This document shows positions 17,361-26,667 of a DNA stretch of 64,000 bases, piece by piece. The DNA lies in NCBI GenBank assembly GCA_965229645.1, contig OZ245893.1:1922001-1986000 (forward strand). The letters run 5' to 3'. The DNA is from CAXQZM01 sp965229645 (GTDB lineage: Bacteria > Pseudomonadota > Alphaproteobacteria > UBA7985). Position numbers and translations under genes: made by a program. Below the pieces are notes generated by a model that was given only the letters and a program-made list of their open reading frames with translations, was not told the DNA's origin and did not search any database. Numbering within the stretch: position 1 is the first letter of the stretch; each line of letters opens with the position of its first letter.

Positions 17361-18023
17361 ATGACCGCTCCATCCCAAGCCACCGCGCCGTCAGCGCTCC
17401 GCACCTGGCCCGCCCGCCCCCAAGCTGGCCCAGCCCCTGACTCGGTCATTCGCCCGACCCGTGAAGAAGCGGAAGCCGCCGTCAAAACCCTGCTGGCCTG
17501 GGCGGGCGATGACCCAGAACGCGAGGGCCTTGTAGACACGCCGCGTCGTGTGGTCAAAGCCTTCGATGAGTACTTCCAAGGCTATGCCCTGGCACCCGAA
17601 GATGTGCTCAATCGATCCTTCAACGAAGTCAGCGGCTACGACGACATGGTGCTGCTGAAGGACATTCGTTTTGAATCGCATTGCGAACACCATATGGCCC
17701 CGATCATTGGCAAGGCCCATGTCGCCTATATCCCGCAAAACGCAGTCGTCGGCATTTCCAAGCTCGCGCGGCTGGTGGATCTATTCGCAAAACGCTTGCA
17801 GATACAAGAGCGCATGACGGCCGACATCGCCGACGCACTGGATCGGGTCTTGCAGCCCAAGGGCGCGGCGGTCCTGATTGAGGCCGAGCACGGCTGCATG
17901 GCGTGCCGCGGGGTCCATAAGGATGGCGTCGCCATGGTCACCAAAACCTTAACTGGCCTATTTAGAACCGACGCCGATTTTCGCCGCGCGTTCATGGATG
18001 CCGCGCAGCCTAAGGGGTACTAG
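17361..18023 (+). CDS. folE: GTP cyclohydrolase I
   Basis: FolE converts GTP to 7,8-dihydroneopterin triphosphate, the first step of tetrahydrofolate synthesis. From ATG 17361 the product has 220 residues. Zinc ligands and active site are visible in ESHCEHHMAPIIGKAH and EHGCMACRGVHKDG (Cys, His, Cys), and the QERMTADIADAL helix is typical. The frame is open from 17319, but ATG 17361 follows CGAGGTTAAG and gives a normal length. The N-terminal 30 residues are proline-rich and variable. The next gene converges from the other strand. Confidence 0.95.
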   Translation: MTAPSQATAPSALRTWPARPQAGPAPDSVIRPTREEAEAAVKTLLAWAGDDPEREGLVDTPRRVVKAFDEYFQGYALAPEDVLNRSFNEVSGYDDMVLLKDIRFESHCEHHMAPIIGKAHVAYIPQNAVVGISKLARLVDLFAKRLQIQERMTADIADALDRVLQPKGAAVLIEAEHGCMACRGVHKDGVAMVTKTLTGLFRTDADFRRAFMDAAQPKGY

Positions 18024-18059
18024 AGCTCTTGAATCGGCCGAATGGCGTTCGGGTCGTTG

Positions 18060-19934
18060 CTATGATTCCTGCGCTTGCAGTTCCCACATGTGGGCATAGA
18101 CACCCTGTTCGATTTTTAGGAGGTCGTCGTGGGTTCCTCGCTCGACGATTCTGCCCTCCGCCAAGACGATAATTTCATCGGCATTGACGACGGTGGAGAG
18201 CCGGTGGGCGATGATCAGGGTGGTTCGATTGGTGCTGATCTCCTCCAGATTGGCCTGGATCGCGCTTTCTGTTTCGGTATCGAGCGCCGACGTTGCCTCA
18301 TCAAACAGCATGATTTTGGGATTTTTCAAAATTGTCCGGGCAATCGAGACCCGCTGACGCTCGCCGCCCGACAGTTTCAAGCCGCGTTCGCCAACGCGCG
18401 TGTCGTAGCCTTGCGGCAAATCGGTGATGAAGTCGTGGACGCGCGCCAACTTGGCCGCCGCCTCCACGTCCTGGCGGGTTGCCCCAGGACGGCCGTAGGC
18501 GATGTTGTAGAAAATCGTGTCGTTGAACAGCACCGTGTCTTGGGGAACGATGCCGATTTGTTCGCGCAAGGATTCTTGGGCGACTTCGTGGATCTCCTGC
18601 CCGTCGATGCGGATCCGTCCTGCGGCGGCATCGTAAAACCGGAACAGCAGCCGGCCAATGGTCGATTTGCCCGACCCTGAGGGGCCGACAATGGCCGTCG
18701 TCTTGCCTGCGGGAACGGTGAAGGACACGCCGCGCAAGATCTGGCGGTCGGCATTGTAGGCGAAGTGGACATCCTCAAACGCCACTTCCGCGCCGTCCAT
18801 GGTCAACGCGGGCGCCGCCTCGACGTCGCGAACTTCTTGGTTCACCTCCAGCACGTTAAACATGTACTCCATGTCCACCAAAGCCTGACGGATTTCGCGA
18901 TAGGCAAAACCCAAGAAGTTCAGCGGCAAGTAGAGTTGGAGCATGAAGGCGTTGATCATGACAAAGTCCCCGACGCTAAAGCCGCCGGGCACGCCCTGTT
19001 CGCCGACCACTTGGGCGGCGGCCATCCACATGAGCAAAACCATGCCAATCGAGATGATCAGGCCTTGACCGACATTCAGGGCGGTTAAGGAAAATTGGCT
19101 CTTGATCGCTGCGGTTTGATAGCCCCGCAAGGCTGCGTCGTAGCGGTCTGCCTCGTGGCGTTCATTCGAGAAATACTTGACGGTTTCAAAGTTCAAAAGG
19201 GAGTCGATGGCCTTGGTATTGGCCGCCTCGTCACGGGCGTTCATGTCTTTGCGGAACTGTAAGCGCCATTCGGTCACCACAATCGTGTAGACAATGTAGC
19301 CCACCAGCGTGACGAAGGTGACGAGGGCATAGAGCCAGCCGAACACCACAAAGAAGTAAGCGCAGACCAGCAAAATTTCGATGAAGGTCGGCGCGAAGTT
19401 CAGTAGCATGAAGCGCAGCAAGAACTCGATGCCTTTGGAGCCGCGATTGATGGCCGTGGTCAAACCGCCCGTTTGACGGTTGAGGTGAAAGCGAATGGAC
19501 AGGCCGTGCAGATGACGAAAGGTCTGCAAGGCCAGGGTCCGAATAGCGTGTTGGGCGGGGATCACGAACAAGCCATCGCGCAACTCGCCAAAGGCCTGCG
19601 TGAACAAGCGCGCCGCGCCGTAGGCCAGGATCAGGCCCAGCGGGACCGCCAAAGCCACAACTTCGCGCGTGTCCAGGCCCGCGTCCTGCGGCGTCAGCGC
19701 GTCAACCGACCTGCCCAGGACGATCGGCACCAGCATATTGATGAGGCGCGAGGCCACAAGAAACACCAGGGCCCCGACCACCAGCACCCGCACGTGCCAA
19801 ACGGGCGGCCAGAGGTACGGCAAGAACTGGCGAAAGGTTGCGCCGAGCTTGTTTTCGACGGGTTGCAGGTCGATGGACCCTGCCGCCTCATGGGCGGCGC
19901 GTTCTTGGCTACGGGTTTGGGATGCGGTTACCAT
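18060..19934 (-). CDS. Atm1/ABCB7-type ABC exporter (half transporter)
   Basis: The 624-residue protein fuses a six-helix membrane domain (about residues 40-340) with an ATPase domain (about 370-620). ATPase motifs: Walker A VGPSGSGKSTIGRLLF, signature LSGGERQRVSIART and Walker B IMLFDEATSALD. The membrane domain carries LLNFETVKYFSNERHE, diagnostic of the Atm1 branch, whose members export glutathione-linked sulfur or metal-glutathione species. It functions as a homodimer in the inner membrane. It follows folE convergently with 36 bp between stops. Substrate is inferred from family, not shown. Confidence 0.92.
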   Translation of the reverse strand: MVTASQTRSQERAAHEAAGSIDLQPVENKLGATFRQFLPYLWPPVWHVRVLVVGALVFLVASRLINMLVPIVLGRSVDALTPQDAGLDTREVVALAVPLGLILAYGAARLFTQAFGELRDGLFVIPAQHAIRTLALQTFRHLHGLSIRFHLNRQTGGLTTAINRGSKGIEFLLRFMLLNFAPTFIEILLVCAYFFVVFGWLYALVTFVTLVGYIVYTIVVTEWRLQFRKDMNARDEAANTKAIDSLLNFETVKYFSNERHEADRYDAALRGYQTAAIKSQFSLTALNVGQGLIISIGMVLLMWMAAAQVVGEQGVPGGFSVGDFVMINAFMLQLYLPLNFLGFAYREIRQALVDMEYMFNVLEVNQEVRDVEAAPALTMDGAEVAFEDVHFAYNADRQILRGVSFTVPAGKTTAIVGPSGSGKSTIGRLLFRFYDAAAGRIRIDGQEIHEVAQESLREQIGIVPQDTVLFNDTIFYNIAYGRPGATRQDVEAAAKLARVHDFITDLPQGYDTRVGERGLKLSGGERQRVSIARTILKNPKIMLFDEATSALDTETESAIQANLEEISTNRTTLIIAHRLSTVVNADEIIVLAEGRIVERGTHDDLLKIEQGVYAHMWELQAQES

Positions 19935-20017
19935 AGGCGCTTATGTGGGGCCTTGGCCGCCTGGGGTCAAAACCTAAAGAGCGTTTTATGCGCTGTTAGG
20001 GGCGAATAAGCTCTCCG

Positions 20018-21031
20018 CTAAGGGGTCGCATCAGCAACTCTGTTGTAAAGGCGCAACAGTCGGTCAGCCTCGGTGTCGATGGAATAGTGCATTTCCGCGA
20101 CCTCGCGCGCGCGCCGCTGCAGCGCTTGGAGCTTGTCTGCGTCACCCAACAAGTCCGCAAGGGCTGTGGCCGTGGCCGCGGCGTCGTTCACTGGGACCAG
20201 CCTGCCGACACTGTCCTGGGCCACGGCGTCGGCAAAAATTCCCGTATCGGACAGCAGAACAGCGCAGCCGCTGGCCAGCCCCTCAAGGGCGGTCAAGCCA
20301 TACCCTTCGTAGAGCGGTGTCGCCGCCAAAATATGGCTCTGGCCCATGAGTTCGGCGACCCGCTCCTGGGGCTGTTCACCGTGCCAAATGACTTGCTGGT
20401 CGATCCCAGCGACCTGTAACTTGTGCCGCTGCTGAGCGGCAAAGGGGCGATCTGCGCCCTGGACCTGGCCGATCATATGGACCGTGACGCGCGGATGCGC
20501 GGGCAAGATCTGGCACAGGGCGTCGATCAGAATATGCACGCCCTTTTCGGGGCGAATGCGCCCGACGACGACAAGGCTCGGGGCTGATGTTTTCGGGGCG
20601 GGTCGAAAAGTGGCCGTATCGACCCCATGGGGCAGAACCGTCGTAACGTTCGGGACGAGGGCCGCAGCGGCGTCGCTGGTTGCGACCACCGCGTCCATTT
20701 GCGCGATCAACCAGCGCGGATAGGCCGAGTGGCGGCGAATGGCAGCCGAGGTAAAGACGAGCCGAAGGGGCTGGCGCAAGACCCGCTTGGCAAACAGGCC
20801 CCAAGCCATTTCGGTGTTGCGGCGCGCGTGCCAGATGCGTACCCGCCGCCCTGGCGGCCGCGCCCAGCCCCGCAGTAAGACTTGCCACAACTTCCATTCG
20901 TGCCGAGGGCCGCACAACCCAACCTCAAGTTTGCCCTGGCTGCGCTGATGCGCCGTGACATTCAGCGCGGTGGTGGTGACACCCGTAAGTCGGCGCTTAA
21001 AATTGGTCACAATAACGGGGGGCAGAGTCAT
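20018..21031 (-). CDS. glycosyltransferase family 4
   Basis: The 337-residue GT-B glycosyltransferase has the family 4 nucleotide-sugar motif VVVGRIRPEKGVHILIDAL and the active-site ATPLYEGYGLTALEGLASG region, with the catalytic-type acid in EGYGLTALE. It resembles alphaproteobacterial lipopolysaccharide-core mannosyltransferases (LpcC-like), which would place it at the cytoplasmic face of the inner membrane. ATG 21031 is chosen because the GT-B fold starts with TLPPVIVTNFKRRLTGVTTT; an upstream ATG at 21133 would add 34 residues unlike the family. The gene is monocistronic in appearance. Sugar specificity is not readable. Confidence 0.85.
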   Translation of the reverse strand: MTLPPVIVTNFKRRLTGVTTTALNVTAHQRSQGKLEVGLCGPRHEWKLWQVLLRGWARPPGRRVRIWHARRNTEMAWGLFAKRVLRQPLRLVFTSAAIRRHSAYPRWLIAQMDAVVATSDAAAALVPNVTTVLPHGVDTATFRPAPKTSAPSLVVVGRIRPEKGVHILIDALCQILPAHPRVTVHMIGQVQGADRPFAAQQRHKLQVAGIDQQVIWHGEQPQERVAELMGQSHILAATPLYEGYGLTALEGLASGCAVLLSDTGIFADAVAQDSVGRLVPVNDAAATATALADLLGDADKLQALQRRAREVAEMHYSIDTEADRLLRLYNRVADATP

Positions 21032-21299
21032 GGTCCCGCTATAGACCCCTTCGTGCCTCGCGTGAATCGATGAAATTGCTTCAGGTGCCGATGCGCCGCC
21101 GAACTGGTTCGAAGCGTTCCATGATCGCGTCAAGTTACAAAATGACTATTCCCCCTGCCCCTGATCGCCCCTATAGAGGGTCGCGGCGGCACGGCATTCA
21201 AAAGTCCAAATTTTGCCCCACGCGTTCACAACCCGAACTGACAAGATCGGAACCCCAAAGGCCACATGTCTCTGACCCGCACGCACTCGTCTTATCTAA

Positions 21300-21458
21300 T
21301 ACCAGCGGGCCTTCTGACTGATCCTTATGTTCGCTGTTATAAGGGCCGCGACTGCGGCCCCCGCAGCGGCCCCGAGAATAGCGCGAAAGCGCCTCGGGGT
21401 ATAAGTGGAGGCCCCGTCGGAGGCGAAACGCGAAGCGTTTCTGCCGCGAGACACAAAA
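21300..21458 (-). mobile_element. TNA-type MITE, truncated copy (about 159 bp)
   Basis: Reverse orientation. The left end begins TACCAGCGGG after TAA (21297-21299), and homology to the 195-bp form ends at about 21458, so the outer GTTGACAC hairpin is missing. It lies 36 bp upstream of the chosen start of the M16 peptidase gene. The interval 21032-21299 upstream of it holds no gene. Confidence 0.8.
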
Positions 21459-21494
21459 AAGACTTCTTCACAAACCCTTTGCGGATCAGAATCC

Positions 21495-22832
21495 ATGCCA
21501 AGTCTTAGGATGCGACGGGCGGGCGCGCTGCTCGGGATTGCTGGGTTGTTGGTTGGTGGCGCGGCGATCCTTGTCCGACTGCAGACGCCATCCGACGCCC
21601 TGACGGGCCTTTGGGTCTTTTCGGATTTGGATCGGACGCAAATTGAAATGCAACTCATGTTTCCGCGCTTACCAGTCTCGGCGCCTGAGACGCCCGCCCC
21701 TGGCGCTTTGCACTACACAGAACACCTCGCCTGGCAAACTATTCAAGACCAGGACCAGCGGGGCGACGTGACCAATGCCTGGACGACCCCGCACGGCGTT
21801 GGCTACTATCTGGTCGCAAACGCCGACACCTTCCCCTCGCAGCTGCGCAACCTGTTCCAGGTTGCACAACCTTTGCAGGTCAGCGAGGAGGTGGCGGCAC
21901 GGGAGGTCGATATCGTTCTGCGCGAGTACGACCTGAATGTCTTGGAAAATCCCTTTTACCATCCCCAGCAAGAGATGACGGCCTTGCTGTATGGGGACAC
22001 GTTTTTGGCGGAGCCCGTGCTGGGAACGCCCGAGACGATTGCGGGCCTAACCCTGGATCAGGCCAAGACCCTCCACGCGGCGACGCATCGACTTGAAGCT
22101 GCTAGGCTGCTCATTTACGGCAACGTCACCGCCGCCCGAGCGCGCAGGGCCGTGAACCACGCCTTGAGGGAACTAGAGTTGGCGTTCGAAGACTTGGGTT
22201 CGGAACTCAAGGATCGCGACCTCGCGCGATCTTACCCTGCTCTAGACCTGCCGTTTTCGCTTGAGAAAAGGCTCGTGGTCGAGCGCCTTGCTGACCCAAC
22301 CTTCATCTATCGCCGCCTGATTCCCTTGCCCGACTGTGGCGGACCCGCCGTCTGCGATCGCCTCGCGCAGGTGAGCGAGGATCTGTTGGGGTCTGCTTTG
22401 CCTGGGGGATTGGTCAAGCCGCTGCGGTACGAGGGCTTCATTACCCGAAATTTCTCGGTCCATGTCGATGTGATTGCGGATGCCTATGTTGAACTCGGCT
22501 TCGTCGCCAATCCCGATGTTGAGGTTACTTTGGCCGCCCTCCAACAGGCCGTCGAAACCCACCTTAGCCATACCTTGAACCACGGCGTGTCGGACCAGAC
22601 CTTTGCGCGCATCCGAAATCGCCAGGTTAACACTTTGCAGGGCGAGCCCAATCAGGTTCGATACGATTTTTACCAAGCGACGGCGCGATTGCAGCAGGAC
22701 AAATCGGTTCTGGGGCGGCGAAACTACCTTGAGGCCCTTGACACCTTGACCCCAGATGCGCTCAATGCCTTTTTGAAGGCCTTGGACGGTCCCAGCCGCA
22801 CGGTTGCCTTTCATCTACTTCCTGAAAATTAA
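21495..22832 (+). CDS. M16-family zinc peptidase, catalytic-type subunit
   Basis: A 445-residue protein with an N-terminal membrane anchor (about residues 8-25) followed by an M16 (insulinase/pitrilysin) fold. The inverted zinc motif HxxEH is present as HYTEH at residues 73-77, and Glu137 (REVDIVLREYD) is a good third zinc ligand. It should therefore be an active metalloprotease, facing the periplasm. It is followed 15 bp downstream by a second M16 protein without the zinc motif, matching the two-subunit M16B arrangement. The frame is open from 21405 through the repeat, but ATG 21495 or 21510 gives the normal start. Confidence 0.82.
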   Translation: MPSLRMRRAGALLGIAGLLVGGAAILVRLQTPSDALTGLWVFSDLDRTQIEMQLMFPRLPVSAPETPAPGALHYTEHLAWQTIQDQDQRGDVTNAWTTPHGVGYYLVANADTFPSQLRNLFQVAQPLQVSEEVAAREVDIVLREYDLNVLENPFYHPQQEMTALLYGDTFLAEPVLGTPETIAGLTLDQAKTLHAATHRLEAARLLIYGNVTAARARRAVNHALRELELAFEDLGSELKDRDLARSYPALDLPFSLEKRLVVERLADPTFIYRRLIPLPDCGGPAVCDRLAQVSEDLLGSALPGGLVKPLRYEGFITRNFSVHVDVIADAYVELGFVANPDVEVTLAALQQAVETHLSHTLNHGVSDQTFARIRNRQVNTLQGEPNQVRYDFYQATARLQQDKSVLGRRNYLEALDTLTPDALNAFLKALDGPSRTVAFHLLPEN

Positions 22833-22847
22833 CGAGAGACACCTCCC

Positions 22848-24263
22848 ATGAACCGCTTGCTGCTTTCCCTCCTTACAGTGGCCGCCCTTATGGTGGTTGC
22901 CTTTGCGGTTGCGGGCCGTTGGTACTGGGGCCAAAATGGGCAACCCGAGGCGCGCGCAGATGCGCCGCAGGTTCTGCAACTGCAGTCACCCGAGGGCACC
23001 AACTTTCATTTTCTGCCCATGCTGGACGAGGGGCAGGATCGGATCGCGATCAGCACCGCTTGGCCCCATCGCTGGCCCCACGATCCAGATTTGAACCCAG
23101 CAGTCGCTTACGTGGCCAAGGAAGCGATTTTGAGCAGTGGCACCGACACCATGGAACCTTTGGATGTGTTGGAAACGTTCAACGATTTCGATGCTGTGGG
23201 CTATATTTGGATTGATGCGGATTTTGTGCGCGGATACCTTGCCTTTCCGAGCGAGCACAAAGAGACAATCATACCGTTGGTCGCGAAAATCGTCGGCGCG
23301 CCGCAGCTAGATGGCCAATGGATCGCTCGGCTCAAGGCCGATCTTGAGGCGGGTGAGGCGCAGGCGCGTCTGGAATCTGCAACCGCCCTTTGGCAAGCCG
23401 CCCGCCTCGCGATCCTGGGCGATCAGCCGCTGAATAATTTTCTCAGCTTGCTGGAGCCCAACGCCATTGAGCAGGTGACCGCGGCCGATGTTAGGACCTG
23501 GTACGACGCCAACCTCAACGACACCCCCTTGGTTATCACCGTGGTTGGCAACACGAGCGAGGCTGATGCGGGAAATATGGTCGATACACTGCTCGCGCAA
23601 CTGGCCCCGGGTCGCCCCTACGAAGCGCCTGCAACCAAGGCCGACTTTCAGCCCCGAACTGTCTTGTTCCACGACCCCGATGCGCCGACGACGACCATGG
23701 CGTTGCTCGGCCAACTCCCACCGATCCAAGACCGCACCGACATCTACGATTTGCTCGGGCTCAGCGTCTTGGGGCACAGCGACGGGCCGCTGTTTGAGAC
23801 GGTACGCACCAACCTAGGCGCCTCCTACGGCTTACAGCCGTTCTACGCCAACTACGATCAGGCCACGCGCCTCATGTTCATCACAGGAGAAGTCGAGACC
23901 GCCAAGCTGGCCGAGGCGATCGAGTTGAGTTTGGACGCCTATGAGACCTTCCGAACCGCCCCCGATTTGAGCGCCCTCGAAGCGGTCCGCGGCACAATTG
24001 TGGACGACCTTCGCGACAACTTGCGCGACCCGACCGTCGTCGCCAACGTCATTGTCGATTTGCTCGTCAGTGGCCAAGACCCCGACCGCGCCGTCGACTT
24101 TGCGACCTTCGTCAACGGTATTGGTGAAGAAGACCTTCGCATCCACTTAAGCGAGACCTATCCCGCCGCCGACGATCTGATGGTCTTCGCCGTCAGCGCC
24201 GACGCGGACGCCCTGCCAGGGGCGTGCATCATTACCGAAGTGGTCCAAGTTGTTGACTGTTAA
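22848..24263 (+). CDS. M16-family peptidase, non-catalytic partner
   Basis: A 471-residue protein with an N-terminal membrane segment (residues about 4-24) and an M16-like architecture. The position of the HxxEH motif is not conserved, so it is probably the inactive subunit. The C-terminal half keeps a family block around ETVRTNLGASYGLQPFYANY, the R/Y substrate-binding region of M16 proteins. Start ATG 22848 follows GAGAGACACC. It forms an operon with the active-type subunit 15 bp upstream. A heterodimeric periplasmic protease anchored by both N-termini is inferred. No substrate can be named. Confidence 0.8.
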   Translation: MNRLLLSLLTVAALMVVAFAVAGRWYWGQNGQPEARADAPQVLQLQSPEGTNFHFLPMLDEGQDRIAISTAWPHRWPHDPDLNPAVAYVAKEAILSSGTDTMEPLDVLETFNDFDAVGYIWIDADFVRGYLAFPSEHKETIIPLVAKIVGAPQLDGQWIARLKADLEAGEAQARLESATALWQAARLAILGDQPLNNFLSLLEPNAIEQVTAADVRTWYDANLNDTPLVITVVGNTSEADAGNMVDTLLAQLAPGRPYEAPATKADFQPRTVLFHDPDAPTTTMALLGQLPPIQDRTDIYDLLGLSVLGHSDGPLFETVRTNLGASYGLQPFYANYDQATRLMFITGEVETAKLAEAIELSLDAYETFRTAPDLSALEAVRGTIVDDLRDNLRDPTVVANVIVDLLVSGQDPDRAVDFATFVNGIGEEDLRIHLSETYPAADDLMVFAVSADADALPGACIITEVVQVVDC

Positions 24264-24285
24264 AACCAAGGGGTAAAATTCAGGG

Positions 24286-24858
24286 TTAGGACTGTTCGCC
24301 CAAGGCCACTAGGTCCGCCAAGCTATAGCTGGATTTGGTGGGATGCACGTCTTTGTATCGAGGGTCTTGGGGCAAGCACCCCTGATCGCAAAGCAACTTC
24401 GCCGCGGGTTGGGTCGAATCCTTGAGGCCGATTTGCCAGAACCGTCCCCCAGGGGTCGAAACAAACCCCACGATGCCCGCCTGGCCGAGGCCGCCCGTGA
24501 TATCGAGCGCCGTGGGTCGTTCGGTATTGTGGCGCGCGTCGTAGGCCCCGTGGGTATGGTAGTGGGCGATGATGTGCCAGTCGAGCGGCTGATTAACCGC
24601 GCGGCACGTATTGACCCGCCCCTTGCTCGCAGGGGCCGCGCGCACCTGGCCTACGGGGTCAATGCCAATATAGCCGCAGTATTCACGATTGGTCTTGAAC
24701 GATTGGGTTTGCAGCGTGGCGAGCACGCTGCGGGCAAGCGCGGTGACCTCCCTTAAATCATAGTCTCTGGAATGATAGCGTTCGGGGAGCGGGCCGCCGC
24801 AAGCCGCCAGGATCGCACACCAAGCGAAGGCAAAACGCCTGAGAACCAAGAGTTTCAT
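24286..24858 (-). CDS. lipoprotein with a JAMM-like (DUF4329-type) metalloprotease domain
   Basis: This 190-residue protein starts with a lipoprotein signal (lipobox LAAC, Cys20). The body carries the JAMM-like pattern: Glu59 (NREYCGYIG), then HYHTHG with His101 and His103, and TALD with Asp119 after a gap of 15 residues. Thr116 replaces the usual Ser. The family is related to JAB/MPN metalloproteases and RadC and is often annotated as DUF4329. It would be an envelope protein facing the periplasm. It converges with the M16 pair (23 bp between stops). Enzymatic activity is inferred from residue pattern only. Confidence 0.7.
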   Translation of the reverse strand: MKLLVLRRFAFAWCAILAACGGPLPERYHSRDYDLREVTALARSVLATLQTQSFKTNREYCGYIGIDPVGQVRAAPASKGRVNTCRAVNQPLDWHIIAHYHTHGAYDARHNTERPTALDITGGLGQAGIVGFVSTPGGRFWQIGLKDSTQPAAKLLCDQGCLPQDPRYKDVHPTKSSYSLADLVALGEQS

Positions 24859-24992
24859 GCGATAGGGTTGGTGGTCAAAGCCAGTTCAACGCGGGAGACG
24901 CGGCAAGCGATTCGCGTTTTGGCCGTTTGGATAGTGGCCGCACCTTGCTTGCTGAGTGAGCCCCACCTGTGCGAAAGCGACATCAACGAAAG

Positions 24993-25523
24993 TTAGAGGG
25001 GGTCAAAACCGCATTCCTCAGATATGCGGTTGTGCATGGCGGTGATGCCGCGAAGCGAGAAGGTATCGCGAATTTCGGTGCCGCGCCAAGATTTGGATTC
25101 GATGAATAGGCTGGCGCCATCGCGCATAGCGCGGGTCAGCGCCGAATCATCGGCAGGGAAGGACCAAGCGGTCTCATTTTCCGTGTGCATCCGAAACTGC
25201 TGATCGCCGATGCGGATCACAGGCTGGTGCTGGTCCCAGAACGTGAATCCCGCCGCAAAAGTCACCACGTTGACCCGATTGGCGGCGTTTTCCTCGCCCT
25301 GGCGGTGGGTGATCTGCAACCAGGCAGGTCCCCGCTTATCGTAGTCGCCTTCCATTTGCTTCGGCGCGCTCGAAACAAAGCACACCAAACCGCCGCTGGT
25401 GGGGTCAATGTAGCTATAGGCTTTCCAATCACCGCTGCTGCCAAGTTCTTGCGCGGTTTGCGCCCTTGCGATCGGGGCGAGGCAACAGGCGACAACAAAA
25501 AGAGCGATTAGGCGAAGCATCAT
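24993..25523 (-). CDS. invasion-associated locus B (IalB) family protein
   Basis: A 176-residue secreted protein: signal peptide MLRLIALFVVACCLAPIARA, then the IalB-family opening GDWKAYSYIDPTSGGLVCFV with its conserved Cys followed by SSAPKQMEG. A second cysteine near the end (EECGFDPL) may form a disulfide. IalB-family proteins are small periplasmic/outer-membrane proteins of unclear biochemical role. ATG 25523 is chosen because it gives a clean signal peptide; the frame is open further upstream to 25688. It is one of two IalB-like genes in the window (see 42262), with low similarity to each other. Confidence 0.75.
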   Translation of the reverse strand: MMLRLIALFVVACCLAPIARAQTAQELGSSGDWKAYSYIDPTSGGLVCFVSSAPKQMEGDYDKRGPAWLQITHRQGEENAANRVNVVTFAAGFTFWDQHQPVIRIGDQQFRMHTENETAWSFPADDSALTRAMRDGASLFIESKSWRGTEIRDTFSLRGITAMHNRISEECGFDPL

Positions 25524-25758
25524 AGCAACCTCAAAGAAACACGAACGCCGCAACGACGGCAGACAAAGAACTTGACGGCCCCTAGCAACGCGCCCGCGTC
25601 CCGTGTCAAAACTTCGGCACTTTTGCAAGACGTTAGTGGCCATGTTGCACTGCTTTTTCGGCAGGGATCCCATGACGTTTGATCCCAAGCCATATGATCA
25701 AGAGAACCCATACCGTCAAGCCCCAACGCGCGCCCTGCACCAACCACCTACGCTATCT

Positions 25759-26283
25759 TCAGGTCCGCTCCAGCTTCGCCTTGTTTCCCATCTGCAAGCT
25801 GCCGCAAATGACGCCGCCGCGTTCCAGCAGCAATTCGGCGGTACTAATGTTGCCCGTGACGCGGCCACTGGCGTGGATGATCAGCAATCCACTGACGGTC
25901 AGGTCGCCCTCGTAGGTGCCAACGATTTCGGCGCTATCGACGATGGCGGTGCCAGAAAAACTCCCCTCTTCCAGTACCTCAAGGCTCTTGGCCGAGTGCA
26001 GGTTTACATTCACGGTCCCTTCGACAACCAAACTCTCGCAGGATTTCAACTCACCCGTTAGGCAAATATCACGACCGACATTGAGGCGACCGCCGTCGGT
26101 CAATTTTGGCGTCGGGGTTGGCGGTTCGGGCTTGCGCACGGCAGGTTCTGGAGCCCGCGGACCCAAATGGTCTGCGGCCCGCCGCAGCGGCTGGTGGACG
26201 GGCGGGCGCGCCGCCTCAAGCGCTTTGACAGCTGCGGGGGGTTTGGGGGCGCTAGGGCCACGACGACTGGCTGAACTAAACAT
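25759..26283 (-). CDS. bactofilin
   Basis: A 174-residue protein of the polymer-forming cytoskeletal family. An N-terminal proline-rich disordered tail (about residues 1-60) precedes the bactofilin beta-helix, recognisable by GGRLNVGRDICLTGEL, SLVVEGTVNVNLHSAKSLEV and the repeated valine/glycine turns with GTYEGDLTVSGLLIIHASG. Bactofilins polymerise without nucleotide and position cell-wall or polar proteins. It is transcribed away from atpH. The interval 25524-25758 between it and the IalB gene holds no gene. Confidence 0.92.
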   Translation of the reverse strand: MFSSASRRGPSAPKPPAAVKALEAARPPVHQPLRRAADHLGPRAPEPAVRKPEPPTPTPKLTDGGRLNVGRDICLTGELKSCESLVVEGTVNVNLHSAKSLEVLEEGSFSGTAIVDSAEIVGTYEGDLTVSGLLIIHASGRVTGNISTAELLLERGGVICGSLQMGNKAKLERT

Positions 26284-26667
26284 GCAATACCTCTATGTCC
26301 GTCAACAAAACCGCAAAGCTAGGCCCATGTGAGTCCTGCAAAACAGGTCCCTACAGGAGGGGACTCGGGGCCAGCTCGCGGTGTTTTGCCCTTGCCTAGT
26401 TGGAGATGTTGGCAGAGTCTAAATTTATTGCACGGGACCTTCTGCCAATTTTGATGCCAGTGGCTATTTGGCAACCCGTGCGCTATGCGGGTCCAGCCTG
26501 TTGCGCGTGCTAGTTCAGCTTTGCGCAAAATGAGCGCGCGACCCGCCTTGTCAGGCCCCAAGGGGGGTGTTAAGGGCCGCGCACCGTGCCAGGTTCCCAA
26601 GGCTGGGCCTTTCGCGCGCGGGGTTCAGGTAGAGATCTAGCGGGACGCGTAGCGAAGGGAAGTTGAA
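26284..26667. other. gene-free region between bactofilin and atpH
   Basis: No coding frame here has family features. It should contain the divergent promoters for the bactofilin gene and the atpHAGDC operon. I could not place a convincing -35/-10 pair. The last bases carry the ribosome site GAAGGGA (about 26654-26660) used by the TTG start of atpH. Confidence 0.5.
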
